In this document: piece by piece, positions 1 through 8,260 of the stretch
How positions within the stretch are numbered: the stretch's first letter is position 1
How the letters are laid out: each line of letters begins with the position of its first letter
From: Thermococcus gorgonarius
GTDB lineage: Archaea; Methanobacteriota_B; Thermococci; Thermococcales; Thermococcaceae
Reading direction: 5' to 3'
NCBI RefSeq assembly: GCF_002214385.1
Contig: NZ_CP014855.1
Location: 558,001-622,000, forward strand
Length of the DNA: 64,000 nt
The notes under the pieces: generated by a model
The model's database searches: none
Told to the model about the DNA's origin: nothing
The model's input: the letters and a program-made list of their open reading frames with translations, nothing else
Program-made: the position numbers and the translations under genes

Positions 1-1
1 A

Positions 2-613
2 AAGATCCGCCTGACCGTCCTGCTCGGCGGTGCCACCGGAGTCGGAAAGTCAACGATAGCAACTGAACTGGCTTTCAGACTTGGAATAAGGAGCATCATA
101 GGAACGGACACTATAAGGGAAGTCATGAGAAAGATTATAGCCCAGGAACTGCTACCGGATATCCATGTATCATCTTTTATGGCCGAAAAAGTTGTAAAGG
201 TTCCAAAAAACGCTGATCCACTTATCTACGGCTTCGAGACCCAGGTAAAGCACGTCTCTGTTGGAATAAAGGCCGTACTTGAGAGGTCCAGGAGAGAGGG
301 GCTTAATGCCATAATAGAGGGCATCCACGTGGTTCCCGGCTTTGTAATGCCCAGAGAAAACGAGTTCATGTACATAATAACCGTCCCCGGAAGGGATCAT
401 TTGATTGCCCACTTCTATGAGAGGGCCCGCTATTCCCAGAGGGACGCTGAAAAGTACGTAAAGAACGTCGACAGGATACTTCGCATTCAGGAGTACATCG
501 TGAGCACGGCCAAGGAATACGGGATTCCCATAATAGAAAACATAGAGCCCGAAAGAACGGTCTCCTCAATAATCAACGACATAATAAGCAGGCTGGAAAA
601 AGAGGAAGTTTAG
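2..613 (+). CDS. 2-phosphoglycerate kinase, 5'-truncated by the window edge
   Basis: The frame is open from base 2, so the start lies upstream. The visible 203 residues begin just before a P-loop (GGATGVGKST, about residues 9-18 of the visible part) and continue with IIGTDTIREVMR, typical of the P-loop kinase 2-phosphoglycerate kinase. In methanogens this enzyme makes 2,3-bisphosphoglycerate, the precursor of cyclic 2,3-diphosphoglycerate; in Thermococcales the role is less clear, and I infer only the reaction. The kinase domain seems complete at its C-terminus. Its stop overlaps by four bases the stop of the convergent phosphoesterase gene. Confidence 0.8.
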   Translation, partial: KIRLTVLLGGATGVGKSTIATELAFRLGIRSIIGTDTIREVMRKIIAQELLPDIHVSSFMAEKVVKVPKNADPLIYGFETQVKHVSVGIKAVLERSRREGLNAIIEGIHVVPGFVMPRENEFMYIITVPGRDHLIAHFYERARYSQRDAEKYVKNVDRILRIQEYIVSTAKEYGIPIIENIEPERTVSSIINDIISRLEKEEV

Positions 614-2109
614 GTCTTTCTCTTCCATATTCCGAGGAGCTTTTTGCTGCCCCACGTTGACTGAACCTCCCAGACCACGACCATGTCCGTGTATATGTCT
701 ATAAGGTTGAAGCTGTTCCCAAAGGGGTTTCTGTGGAGCTCCCAGCTGATCGAGCCCGAGTTTACTATCGGCGTATCCTCTATCTTGACCCCGTAGGCGT
801 TTCCGCCGTGGCCCGTTAGAACGAGTTCAGTTTTTTCATCCGTTAGAACCTTCAGGACGTCTCCGCCATCCTCGAGAAAACCGACTTCCCTGCTCTTGGG
901 TATGGGTATGACGTTGTGATGGAGAGCCACGATCCTGAACTTCCCCTCGTAGTCCTGCAGGAGTTTTTTGAGCTTTTTCTGCCCCATTCTGCCAACTACT
1001 CCTATGGGTGTCTCGTACTGGGCGCTGAGGACGGGAATGATAACGATGTCTCCCATCTCGAGAACCTCTGGTTCGCCGAAGTACTCCTGGAAAAGCTCGT
1101 AGCCCAGGTAGGTTATGTCGTTGTGACCGGGGATCACCACGGTTTGGGCATTGATCCTTTGGTAGTATTCGTAGGCCTTTTCGTAATAGCGCTCTATTCC
1201 CGCATCGACGATATCCCCGTTGTGGATAACCAAGTCGGGCTTTAATCTGTCATTGATCGTTCTAATGGCGTTCTCCAGCGTTTTTCTTCTGAAGTAGACC
1301 CTGTCAGAAACGTTGCTCTCACTCACCTGCACTATGCGGAGGATTCTTTTTCCGCTGGGAACGAATATCTTTGGCTTCACCGGAGTGTGCTCCTTGCTGA
1401 CTTCGTCCCCTGTTACGCGCCTTATGGTCACCTTTACCTTACCGTTTTCGTGAAGTTCTATTATGTTGTAGCTGTTGACATCGCCCCTCCTCGTCTTTTT
1501 GCAGGAAGTACAGCCGGCGTTGTCTATAATCAAATCCTCAACGCGATAGACGTTGGGAACATGCTTGTGGCCGCAGGTGTAGATGGTGACTTCGTTCCTC
1601 AAGAGAAGGTCGAGGACGTCGCCTGCGTTGAAGAGGACGTTGCGCTCCCTTCCGGTGTCGGGAAGGGGGACGAGGTGGTGGTGAGCAGCGACTATCTTGA
1701 ACCTTCTGTCGGAGTACTCTTCGAGCTTCTCCTTAAGCCATCGGAATTTATGGCCGCCTATTCTGCCGTCGCTCAAGTCCGGAATCGTTGAATCCACCCA
1801 TATGACGACTCCATCCTTGAATTCATAAACGCCGTTGAGTGGACCGATGAATTCCTCAAAGAGCTTGTAGCCGACGTTTCTAACGTCGTGGTTTCCAGGA
1901 AGAACGACGAGGGGCTTTTTTATTTTCTTGAGCTGATATGCTGCTTGCTCGTACTCCTCGCGAAGGCCCTGATTGGTTATGTCCCCTGTGTGGATGACAA
2001 AATCGAAGTTTCCCCTGTTGATCTCTTCCACTATGAGGTCGAAAGCGTAGCTCTTAAAAGCCCCTTCGTTGGTTATGTGGGTGTCACTTATGTGGGCTAT
2101 CCTTATCAT
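610..2109 (-). CDS. Tandem calcineurin-like metallophosphoesterase, second domain degenerate
   Basis: A 499-residue protein with two metallophosphoesterase folds in tandem. Domain 1 (about 1-245) has the full metal-ligand set: DTH near residue 8, GDITNQG, GNHD, HHH and GHKH. Domain 2 (about 255-495) has the same outline, but the first motif is SES, GNHD has become GHND and GHxH has become GHGG, so it probably binds metal poorly or not at all. The start at 2109 is chosen because GGAGTGAT lies four bases upstream; GTG 2118 and ATG 2115 have no spaced site. It overlaps the stop region of the CBS gene upstream and is probably co-transcribed with it. The substrate cannot be inferred. Confidence 0.85.
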   Translation of the reverse strand: MIRIAHISDTHITNEGAFKSYAFDLIVEEINRGNFDFVIHTGDITNQGLREEYEQAAYQLKKIKKPLVVLPGNHDVRNVGYKLFEEFIGPLNGVYEFKDGVVIWVDSTIPDLSDGRIGGHKFRWLKEKLEEYSDRRFKIVAAHHHLVPLPDTGRERNVLFNAGDVLDLLLRNEVTIYTCGHKHVPNVYRVEDLIIDNAGCTSCKKTRRGDVNSYNIIELHENGKVKVTIRRVTGDEVSKEHTPVKPKIFVPSGKRILRIVQVSESNVSDRVYFRRKTLENAIRTINDRLKPDLVIHNGDIVDAGIERYYEKAYEYYQRINAQTVVIPGHNDITYLGYELFQEYFGEPEVLEMGDIVIIPVLSAQYETPIGVVGRMGQKKLKKLLQDYEGKFRIVALHHNVIPIPKSREVGFLEDGGDVLKVLTDEKTELVLTGHGGNAYGVKIEDTPIVNSGSISWELHRNPFGNSFNLIDIYTDMVVVWEVQSTWGSKKLLGIWKRKT

Positions 2110-2114
2110 GGCCA

Positions 2115-2525
2115 TCACTCCGTGGCTATGGCGGTTTCAAGCTTCCTTCTGCTGGCCTCAAGGAGATCGCTTATGGAGAAGATTCCGACTATCTTTCCAC
2201 CCTCTTCTATGAGAACGTGCTTGATGCCCTTCTTCGAAAGGACGTCCAGAACCTCGCCCAGAGTGGCCGTTGAAGGAACCGTGACGAGATCTTTGGTCAT
2301 TATCTCCCTCACGGGTGTTGTGTTGGGCAGGCCCGGGATGACGAGCCTCTTTATTATGTCCCCCTTGGTGAGGAAGCCAACGACGTTCCCCTCGTCGTCA
2401 ACGACGACCAGAGAACCTATGTCAAACTCGGCCATTATCTCGCCGGCCCTCTTTACAGTATCTTCGGGCTTAACCCCTATCAACTTCTTCTTCATGTAGA
2501 CCTTGATAGGGGCCTTTAGATCCAT
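2115..2525 (-). CDS. Two-CBS-domain protein
   Basis: A 136-residue protein made of a CBS (Bateman) pair: APIKVYM...VVVDDEGNVVGFLTKGDI and PVREIMTKDLVTVP...IVGIFSISDLLE. Such stand-alone pairs bind adenine nucleotides or SAM and act as sensors. There is no fused catalytic domain. The start at 2525 has GGTGGTGAT four bases before it; the longer reading from 2537 would absorb this site. The gene sits directly upstream of the double phosphoesterase (stop/start within 10 bases), so it may regulate that enzyme; that link is inference. Confidence 0.85.
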   Translation of the reverse strand: MDLKAPIKVYMKKKLIGVKPEDTVKRAGEIMAEFDIGSLVVVDDEGNVVGFLTKGDIIKRLVIPGLPNTTPVREIMTKDLVTVPSTATLGEVLDVLSKKGIKHVLIEEGGKIVGIFSISDLLEASRRKLETAIATE

Positions 2526-2566
2526 GGAAATCACCACCTGTGCTTATGCTTCGAAAGTATAAAACT

Positions 2567-3364
2567 CTACCCCAGAATCAGCTCCTGAACGCTGAATTTT
2601 TCCCCTTCGAGGTCGATCTCAATGTAAAAGGCAGTACCGTTGACGGCGTTTCTCCAGTTGGCCCTGTGGTAAAGTTCAAGCGTTGACGATGCAACGGCAA
2701 AGAGGTTTTCTTCGCTTAAAACGATCTGCCTTACGTACTCCCAGTTCTCTCTTCTGAGGAGGTATTCGGGCTTTGAATAAGCTGTGACGAACCCGGTTAT
2801 TGAGTCCGGAGTTAAGAAAAGCGCCCCCGTGTTGAAGCTGGTTTTTGTCGTCCTTTTGATCTCTGAATAGTACTTTAAGAGGTCTTCTTTGGATACTGAC
2901 TCCAGCTTTCTGCAGAGGTATGCACCAAAAACGTAGCTATCGGAGGTGTGTTTAAGATCGTCTTCGCTGAACTCTGCCAGTTTGATGATTTCGTCCTTAT
3001 TTAGATCTCCGTTGTGGTATAGCCAGAAGGAAAAGCCCCTTCTAGTGGAAAAAGCAAAGGGCTGAGCGTTGAAGATTCCTTTGGTTCCCTGGCTGGCCGC
3101 CCTTGAATGGGCCAGAAGAACCACGAAGCCATCGAGTGAAGTCTCAAGCTTTCCAACGCCCTCTTCGTCCTCGAAAACCGGCTTCTCGGAGCGGTAATGG
3201 TCTACAGACCCTTTCCTTAAGAGGACGTAGCCCCAGCCGTCGGCGTGGGCCCTGCCTTTTCCCCTGGCTTCTTTATATGGATCGTTCTCCGAGGCGTCGA
3301 TGAATGCCTTCAATAAGGCTCGAATCCTCTTCCCTTCCCCAACTCCAAAAAGAACCCGGCACAT
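2567..3364 (-). CDS. Class II glutamine amidotransferase
   Basis: A 265-residue protein that begins MCRVLFG, placing the nucleophilic cysteine at residue 2 after methionine removal, as in N-terminal nucleophile glutamine amidotransferases. Other family marks are HADGWGY, LLAHSRAASQG and YHNGDL. The length fits the YafJ/GatB1-like stand-alone class, with no synthetase domain attached, so it releases ammonia from glutamine for an unknown partner or acts on a gamma-glutamyl compound. An in-frame extension to 3412 exists but would bury Cys2, so I start at 3364. It is followed by the CBS gene after 41 bases. Confidence 0.85.
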   Translation of the reverse strand: MCRVLFGVGEGKRIRALLKAFIDASENDPYKEARGKGRAHADGWGYVLLRKGSVDHYRSEKPVFEDEEGVGKLETSLDGFVVLLAHSRAASQGTKGIFNAQPFAFSTRRGFSFWLYHNGDLNKDEIIKLAEFSEDDLKHTSDSYVFGAYLCRKLESVSKEDLLKYYSEIKRTTKTSFNTGALFLTPDSITGFVTAYSKPEYLLRRENWEYVRQIVLSEENLFAVASSTLELYHRANWRNAVNGTAFYIEIDLEGEKFSVQELILG

Positions 3365-3460
3365 GGTGTTCACCGGAGATAATAGTAAAAGCCTGCCAAA
3401 AACCTTTGCCAAAACCCTTTTTAGGGAGTTACCCCGAGTAACTATTTGGTAGGTGAGTCA

Positions 3461-4399
3461 ATGGAGGACGTCAAGACTTCCGTTCCCAAGGAAGTTGGTG
3501 TTTCAATCTCACCGGAGGTTAAGAACCTCAGCAACATAGCGGCCAGCATAATGAGGATTCTCAAGAAGATAAACGCCCACAGGAGCCTTTACGAAAGCAA
3601 TGAGGAGGCGGTAAAGCAGCACTTAATCGGGGAGATAATGACCTCTCTTGGCTGGGAGTGGGACAACCCCGAGGAAGTCAGGCCGGAATGGAGAACCGAC
3701 GAGGGCAGGGCCGATTACGCTATAATCCTTGGGGGAGAGACAATAGCCTATCTGGAGGCCAAGAACCTTGGAGTGAACATTCTGAAGAGGGAAGAGCCCC
3801 TCAGACAGCTGGCAAAGTACTGCTTCTCCACGGGCGTAAGGTACGGGATACTGACCAATGGGGCCGCTTGGATAGTCGTTAAGGCCTTTGAAGTGGGTTC
3901 CAGTTTGAGGGAGAGAATACTGGTTTCGGTAGATCTTCTAAACGAACCGCCTATGAAGGCCGCCCTCAAGCTTTCCCTCCTGGAAAAGAACAGAATAACT
4001 GAAATAGAGAGGATTTCCTCCCTTCTAAAGGCACTGGAGCTGAGCTTTATGGGGCTGCTCAAAGAGGGCTATCCCCCAGAGGCCCTTTTTGAATACCTTA
4101 AAGTTAATAAGGGAAAGAGAATCGTACCGGTTTATCTCCTGGAGGGACACGAAAGCCCGAAGGCGGCTTACGTCTACGACAACGGCTGGAAAATGCTTCC
4201 CCTGCCAGAAAGAACTATGAAGGGTGTTCTTCTGGCGGTTCTCCTGTACATGGGCAAGAAGGCTTTCGGTAACGAGAAGAGGGAGATAATGGCGGCATAC
4301 GAACAGCTCAAGAGGATTCCCATTGAGGAGAAGAAGGCCCATGAGATACTGATCAAGCTTGACGAGGAGAAAAAACTCAACATTTCGGTGGAACTATGA
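3461..4399 (+). CDS. PD-(D/E)XK protein of the HsdR N-terminal type
   Basis: A 312-residue protein. Residues about 35-165 match the N-terminal nuclease domain of type I restriction R subunits: a helix with VKQHLIGEIMTSLGW, then GRADYAIIL and the E-x-K motif YLEAKNLG, and later GVRYGILTNGAAW. No helicase motor or methyltransferase partner lies nearby, so this is not a complete type I system. The C-terminal 130 residues are unassigned. The start at 3461 follows GGTGAG by three bases. The stop overlaps the start of the JAMM protease (ATGA), so the two are translationally coupled. It may be a nuclease used in repair or defence; function unknown. Confidence 0.75.
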   Translation: MEDVKTSVPKEVGVSISPEVKNLSNIAASIMRILKKINAHRSLYESNEEAVKQHLIGEIMTSLGWEWDNPEEVRPEWRTDEGRADYAIILGGETIAYLEAKNLGVNILKREEPLRQLAKYCFSTGVRYGILTNGAAWIVVKAFEVGSSLRERILVSVDLLNEPPMKAALKLSLLEKNRITEIERISSLLKALELSFMGLLKEGYPPEALFEYLKVNKGKRIVPVYLLEGHESPKAAYVYDNGWKMLPLPERTMKGVLLAVLLYMGKKAFGNEKREIMAAYEQLKRIPIEEKKAHEILIKLDEEKKLNISVEL

Positions 4400-4797
4400 G
4401 GCTCATCATAAAGCGGAAAGACCTCGAAAAGATTCTCAAACTGGCTGAGAATAGCGAGATCGAAGTCTGCGGCTTTTTATTGGGGAAAAATAGCGATGGG
4501 GCGGTTCTAGTTGAGACGGTTCGTGAAACCGCCAACAGGCTTAACTCTCCCGTGGAGTTTGAAATAGACCCCCCTGAAATCGCTGAGGTTCTGGACGAGG
4601 CCGAAAAGATGGGCCTTGAAATCGTCGGAATTTTTCATTCCCACTTAGGCTGTCCACCTGTCCCTTCCGAAAAAGATTTTAAGGGGATGGAACTGTGGCG
4701 AAACGTCTGGCTCATAGTTACTTCCTCTGGGGATTTCCGGGCATGGGTTCTGAGGGGAGAGAACCTGGGAGAGGTAGAGATAGAGGTCACCTCTTGA
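4396..4797 (+). CDS. JAMM/MPN+ metalloprotease
   Basis: A 133-residue single-domain JAMM protein. The zinc site is complete: E within EVCGFLLG (about residue 22) and the HSH-x7-S-x2-D motif (HSHLGCPPVPSEKD, about 77-90). The size and layout match archaeal JAMM desampylases such as the one studied in Pyrococcus furiosus, which release ubiquitin-like SAMP proteins. The gene starts inside the stop codon of the nuclease-like gene, so the two are made together. Its last 11 bases overlap the convergent HypE-like gene. Desampylation is inferred from the family. Confidence 0.85.
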   Translation: MRLIIKRKDLEKILKLAENSEIEVCGFLLGKNSDGAVLVETVRETANRLNSPVEFEIDPPEIAEVLDEAEKMGLEIVGIFHSHLGCPPVPSEKDFKGMELWRNVWLIVTSSGDFRAWVLRGENLGEVEIEVTS

Positions 4798-5776
4798 ACA
4801 CCTTCCACAGCTCATCCGATCTGGGCCTTGGGAAGGGCCGTTCTTCGCCGTTTACCACCGCCACCCTCTTCTTCTCCGCCAGGAACTCACCTATTACTGC
4901 CGCGTTTATTCCCCTGGAGGCGAGTCTCTCAACGAGAGCCCTGGCATGGTCCCTCTTTACAGCTATCAGCAGTGATCCGGAACCAAGCAAAGCCAGAGGA
5001 TTTAAGTCGTAGAACTTGCATATCGCCATTGTCTCTTTTCTGATGGGGATCTTTTCTGGGTAAACCCTTATCCCCAAACCTGAGGAATCCGCCATCTCGT
5101 GGAGGCCGTTCGCTATTCCACCTTCCGTCGGGTCGTGCATGGCATTAACTCCGAATTCAGCAGCTACTATCGCCTCGGGGACGATACTTATGTAATCCAG
5201 AAGAGAAGCCGCCCTTTCAACGAAGTCCCGCCCAAAGACATCCTCCAGTTCCTTTCTATTCTCTCTGGCTATTATGGAAGTCCCTTCCAGGCCGGCCCAC
5301 TTGGTCATCACTATTGCATCTCCCGGCTTTGCATTGTTCGGCCTTATTGGGTTCCCCTCTTTCTCTCCCAGCATCGTTCCAACCACTATGGGCCTGTCGA
5401 GGCCGGGGGTAACCTCGGTATGCCCACCCACGATAGAAATGCCAAGCTTTTTAGCTTCCCTGTCGATGTCTCTCATAATCCTTACCGGAAGTTCTTCGTC
5501 GGAGTTTTCTGGCAGGAGTATCGTTACCAGGAACCATCTGGGCCTCGCTCCGGAAACGGCTATGTCGTTGGCGTTGACGTGAACGGCGTAAAAGCCTATA
5601 TCCTCGACTGCTCCGGTTATTGGATCGGTTGATGCCACCACAACCTTGTCCCCAAAAGAGATTGCCGCAAAGTCTATTCCAATTCCCGGCCCCACCAGAA
5701 CCCTCTCATCCTCCGAACCCAGTGTCCTGAAGAGCTTTTCCAGAATCTCGGAAGGGACTTTCCCGGCTGGAAGCAT
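4787..5776 (-). CDS. AIR synthase/HypE-like protein
   Basis: A 329-residue protein of the PurM/HypE/ThiL fold. Recognisable parts are GIGIDFAAI and ASTDPITGA near the N-terminus, NANDIAVSGARPRW, VGGHTEVTPGLDRP, MHDPTEGGI and LLGSGSLL. These are ATP and metal binding motifs of the family. It lacks the C-terminal cysteine that carries the carbamoyl group in true HypE, and no hydrogenase genes are near, so it is a HypE paralogue of unknown substrate. Start 5776 is preceded by GAGGGAG; the upstream ferritin-like gene stops 10 bases before. Confidence 0.8.
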   Translation of the reverse strand: MLPAGKVPSEILEKLFRTLGSEDERVLVGPGIGIDFAAISFGDKVVVASTDPITGAVEDIGFYAVHVNANDIAVSGARPRWFLVTILLPENSDEELPVRIMRDIDREAKKLGISIVGGHTEVTPGLDRPIVVGTMLGEKEGNPIRPNNAKPGDAIVMTKWAGLEGTSIIARENRKELEDVFGRDFVERAASLLDYISIVPEAIVAAEFGVNAMHDPTEGGIANGLHEMADSSGLGIRVYPEKIPIRKETMAICKFYDLNPLALLGSGSLLIAVKRDHARALVERLASRGINAAVIGEFLAEKKRVAVVNGEERPFPRPRSDELWKVFKR

Positions 5777-5786
5777 GACTTCTCCC

Positions 5787-6323
5787 TCATGAACCCTTTT
5801 CCTGCTGGAGGGAGGAGAGGACTTCCTCCAAATTCCTTGCCCTTTCAAGCCCCACTTCCGAAAGACTGCGGAGAAGTTCCTTTACTTTTTCGTTTTCGCT
5901 TTTTTCCATCAGATACTGATAGATCTCAGCGGTGAGCTTTTCGGCCCCAATCATATGTTCGAGGATCTCCTCGAGATTCCCACTGTAGGCCAGCTCCCTA
6001 AGGCGATCTTCAGAAAGCTGGACTTCCAGAAAGTGACCTCCAGAATCGGCGGGATTTTTCCCGGGAAACTCCTTTCTAAAGGTTTCGAGGAGCCTTTCCG
6101 CATTCCCAACGCTTTCCTCGTACATAACCTTGAAAAGCCTGGTTACCCTCTGATCCCAGACGGCATCCTTGCTCAAGAGGCGAAGTGTGTTGTACATCTC
6201 CGCTTTCTTCATCTCCTGGTTGATGATGTATGACAGCAGGGCTTTGTAGTCCAAACCCTCGATCTCTTCTATTGACCCCCCGAGCGTTTCCCTTTCCCCC
6301 TGCCCGTATCTAGGTGTGGCCAT
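5787..6323 (-). CDS. Ferritin-like four-helix protein with lost diiron ligands
   Basis: A 178-residue, all-helical protein of rubrerythrin/ferritin-like type. Helix A carries NQEMKKAEMY. Helix B reads YEESVGNAERL where active rubrerythrins usually have E-x-G-H, so both the glutamate and the histidine of ExxH are changed. The fourth helix, GLERARNLEE, also has no ligand histidine. It may therefore be a structural or regulatory relative without a metal centre. Start 6323 follows AAAGGTGAT. It is between ABCE1 (80 bases upstream) and the HypE-like gene (10 bases downstream), probably one operon. Confidence 0.6.
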   Translation of the reverse strand: MATPRYGQGERETLGGSIEEIEGLDYKALLSYIINQEMKKAEMYNTLRLLSKDAVWDQRVTRLFKVMYEESVGNAERLLETFRKEFPGKNPADSGGHFLEVQLSEDRLRELAYSGNLEEILEHMIGAEKLTAEIYQYLMEKSENEKVKELLRSLSEVGLERARNLEEVLSSLQQEKGS

Positions 6324-6403
6324 CGTATCACCTTTGGACTTTTCGGGGCTTAGCCTTATTTCGTTTTCCTTTCCGTTTGAAATAAAAGGGCAGAAGAAGA
6401 CCA

Positions 6404-8176
6404 TCAGACGTAGTAGTACTCACCCCTCTCCTTCTGCTCCCTGTCCTTAACGCTTCCCTCTTTGTTGGCCCTCGGCCTTCCCGTCTCAGGATCCCTGCGG
6501 AAGGTTATTTCAACGCTGGCCAGGAACCTGTTCATTCCCTCGCGCATTCCCATCGGGGGTAAAGCTTTTCCGTGCTTTCCTGGCTCGCCCTCGAAGACTA
6601 TCAGCCTGTCGCTTAGATAATCAACCATCATGACGTCGTGCTCGACTATTAGAGCGGTCTTCTCGTTCTTGGCTATCAGCGAGCGTATGGCCTTCGAAAC
6701 AGCAAGCCTCTGCTCGACGTCGAGGTGAGCTGAGGGCTCATCGAGGAGGTACAGGTCAGCATCCCTGAGCAGGCAGGCCGTTATGGCAACGCGTTGCAAC
6801 TCACCACCGCTAAGCTCGCTGACTTTCCTGTCGTAGAGGTCAGGAATGCTGAGCGGGTTCAGAAGTTCGGTCTTGTAGAAGTTGCTCATGAGCTTGGCAG
6901 CATCGATTTTGCTCAAGAGATCGTAAACGGTTCCCTCGTAGTCCGTCTTGATGTACTGGGGCTTGTAGGAAACGGTCAGCGACCAGTCAACTTCGCCCTC
7001 GGTGGGCTTCTCAACTCCGGCGAGCATCTTGACGAAGGTCGTCTTACCTATGCCGTTCGGACCAACTATGCCAACGACCTCGCCGACGTAGAGCTCTCCT
7101 CCTTCGGCTTCAAGCCTGAAAGTCCCGTAGTCCTTTACGAGCCTCGGGTACTGGACGAGTATCTCGCCTTCTCCGCTCTTCCTTTCGCTTCTCTTCGTGA
7201 AGCTTATCTCAAAGGGCCTGAAGCGGACGTTTTCGTCCCTCAGGTAGCCCCTGAGAAACTCGTTTATCCCGTTCCTCGTGCTCTTCGGCTGGGAGAAGAT
7301 ACCGTACGCTCCCGGCTTGCCGTAGACGACGTGGATTATGTCGCTCATATAATCCAGAAGGGCCAAGTCGTGTTCAACCGTGAGGACGTTCTTTCCGCTT
7401 TCGGCGAGCTTCCTTATGGTCTTCGCTATCCTGAGCCTCTGCCTTATGTCGAGGTAGCTCGACGGCTCGTCGAAGAAGTAGAAGTGGGCATCCCTTAACA
7501 GGGCGGCCGCTATGGCAACCCTCTGAAGCTCACCGCCCGAGAGCTGTTGTATCTCTCTGTCAAGGACGTTTTCAAGCTCCAGCTCCTTAACGACCTCCTC
7601 GAACTTTCCGCTTTCATCGGCCTTCTTCAGCAGGTCCCTCACCTTTCCCTTCACCGCCTTCGGGATGAGGTCGACGTACTGCGGCTTGACGATCGGCCTT
7701 ATCTCGCGGTTCTTGAGCTTTTCAAAGTAGTTTTGAAGTTCGTTGCCGCGGAAGGCCCTTATCACATTGTCCCAGGAGTCGTTATCGCCGCAGAGGTTCG
7801 GGAGGAGCTGGCCGGAGAGTATCTTAACGGCCGTCGTCTTACCGGTTCCGTTCGGTCCGAGAACGCCAACAACCATGCCCTCCTTCACAACCGGGAGGCG
7901 GTAGAGGACGAAGGAGTTAATGCCATAGCGGTGGACGCAGTCCTCGTCGAGTTGCTCCGGCAGGTTGACGATGGTTATGGCGTTGAAGGGGCACTTGTGA
8001 ACGCAGATTCCACAGCCGGTACAGCTCGCCTCTTGGATGATTGGCCTATAGTTTTCTTCGTCTATGATTATCGCTTCTCCACCCATTCGATTGACGGGAC
8101 AGACCCTTTCGCACAGGAAGTGTCCGCATTTATCGGGATTGCACTTGTCGTAATCGATGACCGCTATCCTTGCCAT
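6404..8176 (-). CDS. ABCE1/Rli1 ribosome recycling ATPase
   Basis: A 590-residue protein. The N-terminal 75 residues hold two ferredoxin-type 4Fe-4S sites with eight cysteines (including CGHFLCERVCP and CTGCGICVHKCP). Two ABC domains follow: GPNGTGKTT with LSGGELQRVAIA and FDEPSSYLD, then GPNGIGKTT with LSGGELQRVAIT and LDEPSAHLD. This is the universal archaeal/eukaryotic factor that splits 70S/80S ribosomes after termination, working with aPelota or aRF1. Start 8176 follows GGTGAGA. It is divergent from tiaS, with about 84 bases between the two. Confidence 0.97.
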   Translation of the reverse strand: MARIAVIDYDKCNPDKCGHFLCERVCPVNRMGGEAIIIDEENYRPIIQEASCTGCGICVHKCPFNAITIVNLPEQLDEDCVHRYGINSFVLYRLPVVKEGMVVGVLGPNGTGKTTAVKILSGQLLPNLCGDNDSWDNVIRAFRGNELQNYFEKLKNREIRPIVKPQYVDLIPKAVKGKVRDLLKKADESGKFEEVVKELELENVLDREIQQLSGGELQRVAIAAALLRDAHFYFFDEPSSYLDIRQRLRIAKTIRKLAESGKNVLTVEHDLALLDYMSDIIHVVYGKPGAYGIFSQPKSTRNGINEFLRGYLRDENVRFRPFEISFTKRSERKSGEGEILVQYPRLVKDYGTFRLEAEGGELYVGEVVGIVGPNGIGKTTFVKMLAGVEKPTEGEVDWSLTVSYKPQYIKTDYEGTVYDLLSKIDAAKLMSNFYKTELLNPLSIPDLYDRKVSELSGGELQRVAITACLLRDADLYLLDEPSAHLDVEQRLAVSKAIRSLIAKNEKTALIVEHDVMMVDYLSDRLIVFEGEPGKHGKALPPMGMREGMNRFLASVEITFRRDPETGRPRANKEGSVKDREQKERGEYYYV

Positions 8177-8260
8177 TCTCACCACCGGGCTTAGCTGAGG
8201 CGGGTTCTTTTAAAGGCTTGCGGGCGGTTGATTTTTAAACTCAACCTCAACCTTCCTTCG

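Noticed and set aside
3461-4399. A type I restriction-modification system
   Set aside because: Only the HsdR N-terminal-like domain is present; there is no motor, HsdM or HsdS in the window.
4787-5776. Calling the HypE-like gene a true hydrogenase maturation factor
   Set aside because: The C-terminal cysteine required for thiocarboxamide transfer is missing and no hydrogenase or other hyp genes are near.
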